Position numbers and translations under genes: made by a program. Of a stretch of DNA of 64,000 bases, positions 63,593 through 64,000 are shown piece by piece (position 1 is the first letter of the stretch; the number at the start of each line of letters is the position of its first letter). Under the pieces are notes generated by a model. That model was not told where the DNA came from. It saw nothing but the letters and a program-made list of their open reading frames with translations, and made no database searches. The stretch covers positions 1-64,000 of the forward strand of contig CACIKE010000001.1 of the NCBI GenBank assembly GCA_902587155.1, in the 5' to 3' direction. The stretch comes from an uncultured Pelagibacteraceae bacterium. GTDB taxonomy: Bacteria > Pseudomonadota > Alphaproteobacteria > Pelagibacterales > Pelagibacteraceae.

Positions 63593-64000
63593 GGTCTTTA
63601 CCCATTATTTTATCAGGTAACCATGTAACAATCTCAGGAAAAATACATAAAATTACTATAGCTAAAGCCATAATTATCATAAACGGTATAGATCCTTTTA
63701 AAATTTCTGACAAACTAACGTCTGGGGTAATTCCTTTTATAATATAAAGATTTAATCCAACTGGTGGTGTAATTAAGCCAATCTCCATATTGATTGTAAA
63801 TACTATTGCAAACCAATATGGGTCAAAACCTAAAGTAGTAATAACTGGCAATAATATAGCTGAGGTCATTACAATAACTGCAACTGGTGGTAAAAAGAAA
63901 CCAGCTATTAAAAGAAATATGTTTATTAAAATGAACACAACCCATTTGTTAGAGCTTAATTCGACCATGCTCTGCGCTAATGACTGAGTTACATACAGTT
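63582..64000 (-). CDS. TRAP transporter large permease, DctM type, C-terminal end
   Basis: The frame stays open from the stop at 63582 to the window edge, so the track's Met at 63968 is internal. Seen are LLIAGFFLPPVAVIVMTSAILLP, FDPYWFAIVFTINMEIGLITPPVGLNLYII and the final WLPD. TRAP systems take up carboxylates or compatible solutes with Na+. The partner genes lie outside the window. Confidence 0.92.
   Translation of the reverse strand, partial: LYVTQSLAQSMVELSSNKWVVFILINIFLLIAGFFLPPVAVIVMTSAILLPVITTLGFDPYWFAIVFTINMEIGLITPPVGLNLYIIKGITPDVSLSEILKGSIPFMIIMALAIVILCIFPEIVTWLPDKIMGKDLGF

Noticed and set aside
63582-63968. Complete 128-residue membrane protein
   Set aside because: The frame is open past the Met to the window edge and the sequence is the C-terminal end of DctM.

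Overview
The window is an AT-rich, tightly packed stretch of an alphaproteobacterial chromosome, most likely SAR11 (Pelagibacterales). The grounds are very low GC, short spacers, many overlapping stops and starts, small proteins, a glucosylglycerate osmolyte locus and a methylcitrate operon. This taxonomic call is inference from gene content; no 16S is present.

Layout. 1-5090 (minus): the classical rpoB-rplLJAK-nusG-secE-tRNA-Trp-tuf-tRNA-Gly-tRNA-Tyr block. 5221-6073 (plus): an rlmB-like methyltransferase and tRNA-Thr(TGT). 6074-29008: a large accessory region between an intact tRNA-Thr (plus) and displaced tRNA-Leu(TAA) 5' halves. 29108-35146: a glucosyl-3-phosphoglycerate/glucosylglycerate locus, then an Anbu proteasome homologue divergent from a circularly permuted ATP-grasp protein. 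35152-43549: GGCT-like and CinA-like proteins, sfsA, map, purB-purC-purS-purQ-purL, a BolA protein and a monothiol glutaredoxin. 43553-52555 (minus): rpsD, trmJ, cimA, cysS, nadE, class II DAHP synthase, glmS and a stand-alone GlmU acetyltransferase half. 52627-56884 (plus): a Gph-like phosphatase and prpD-prpB-prpC. 56885-64000: nrdB-nrdA (minus), a phosphomannomutase/phosphoglucomutase, a DUF2061 protein behind a terminator-like hairpin, a TauE/SafE permease, dusA and the end of a TRAP DctM permease.

The remarkable part is 6-29 kb. Seventeen small type IV pilin-like genes share the same 28 residues after the prepilin cleavage site but have very different cysteine-rich C-terminal domains. 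An eighteenth, divergent pilin and three truncated pilin starts lie among them. All run on the minus strand and most overlap head to tail. The array is cut into units by copies of the tRNA-Thr 3' half (7792-7842 and 14956-15005). On the other side, tRNA-Leu 5' halves at 23281-23320 and 28969-29008 bound two further units, one with another pilin plus an M16 protease and one with a CsgG/LPP20/YccF envelope operon.

Near the tRNA-proximal or head end of every unit, and at both ends of the tRNA-Leu units, lie tandem motifs repeated at an exact 11-bp period: GTTGCC-type for Thr units and GTGCTGGT-type for Leu units. They look like arm-type binding sites of two different tyrosine recombinases. No recombinase gene is in the window. 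I read the region as two tRNA loci accreting small integrase-less units that carry envelope and variable pilin cargo. In the Leu units the duplicated piece also carries an intact tRNA promoter that points into the cargo.
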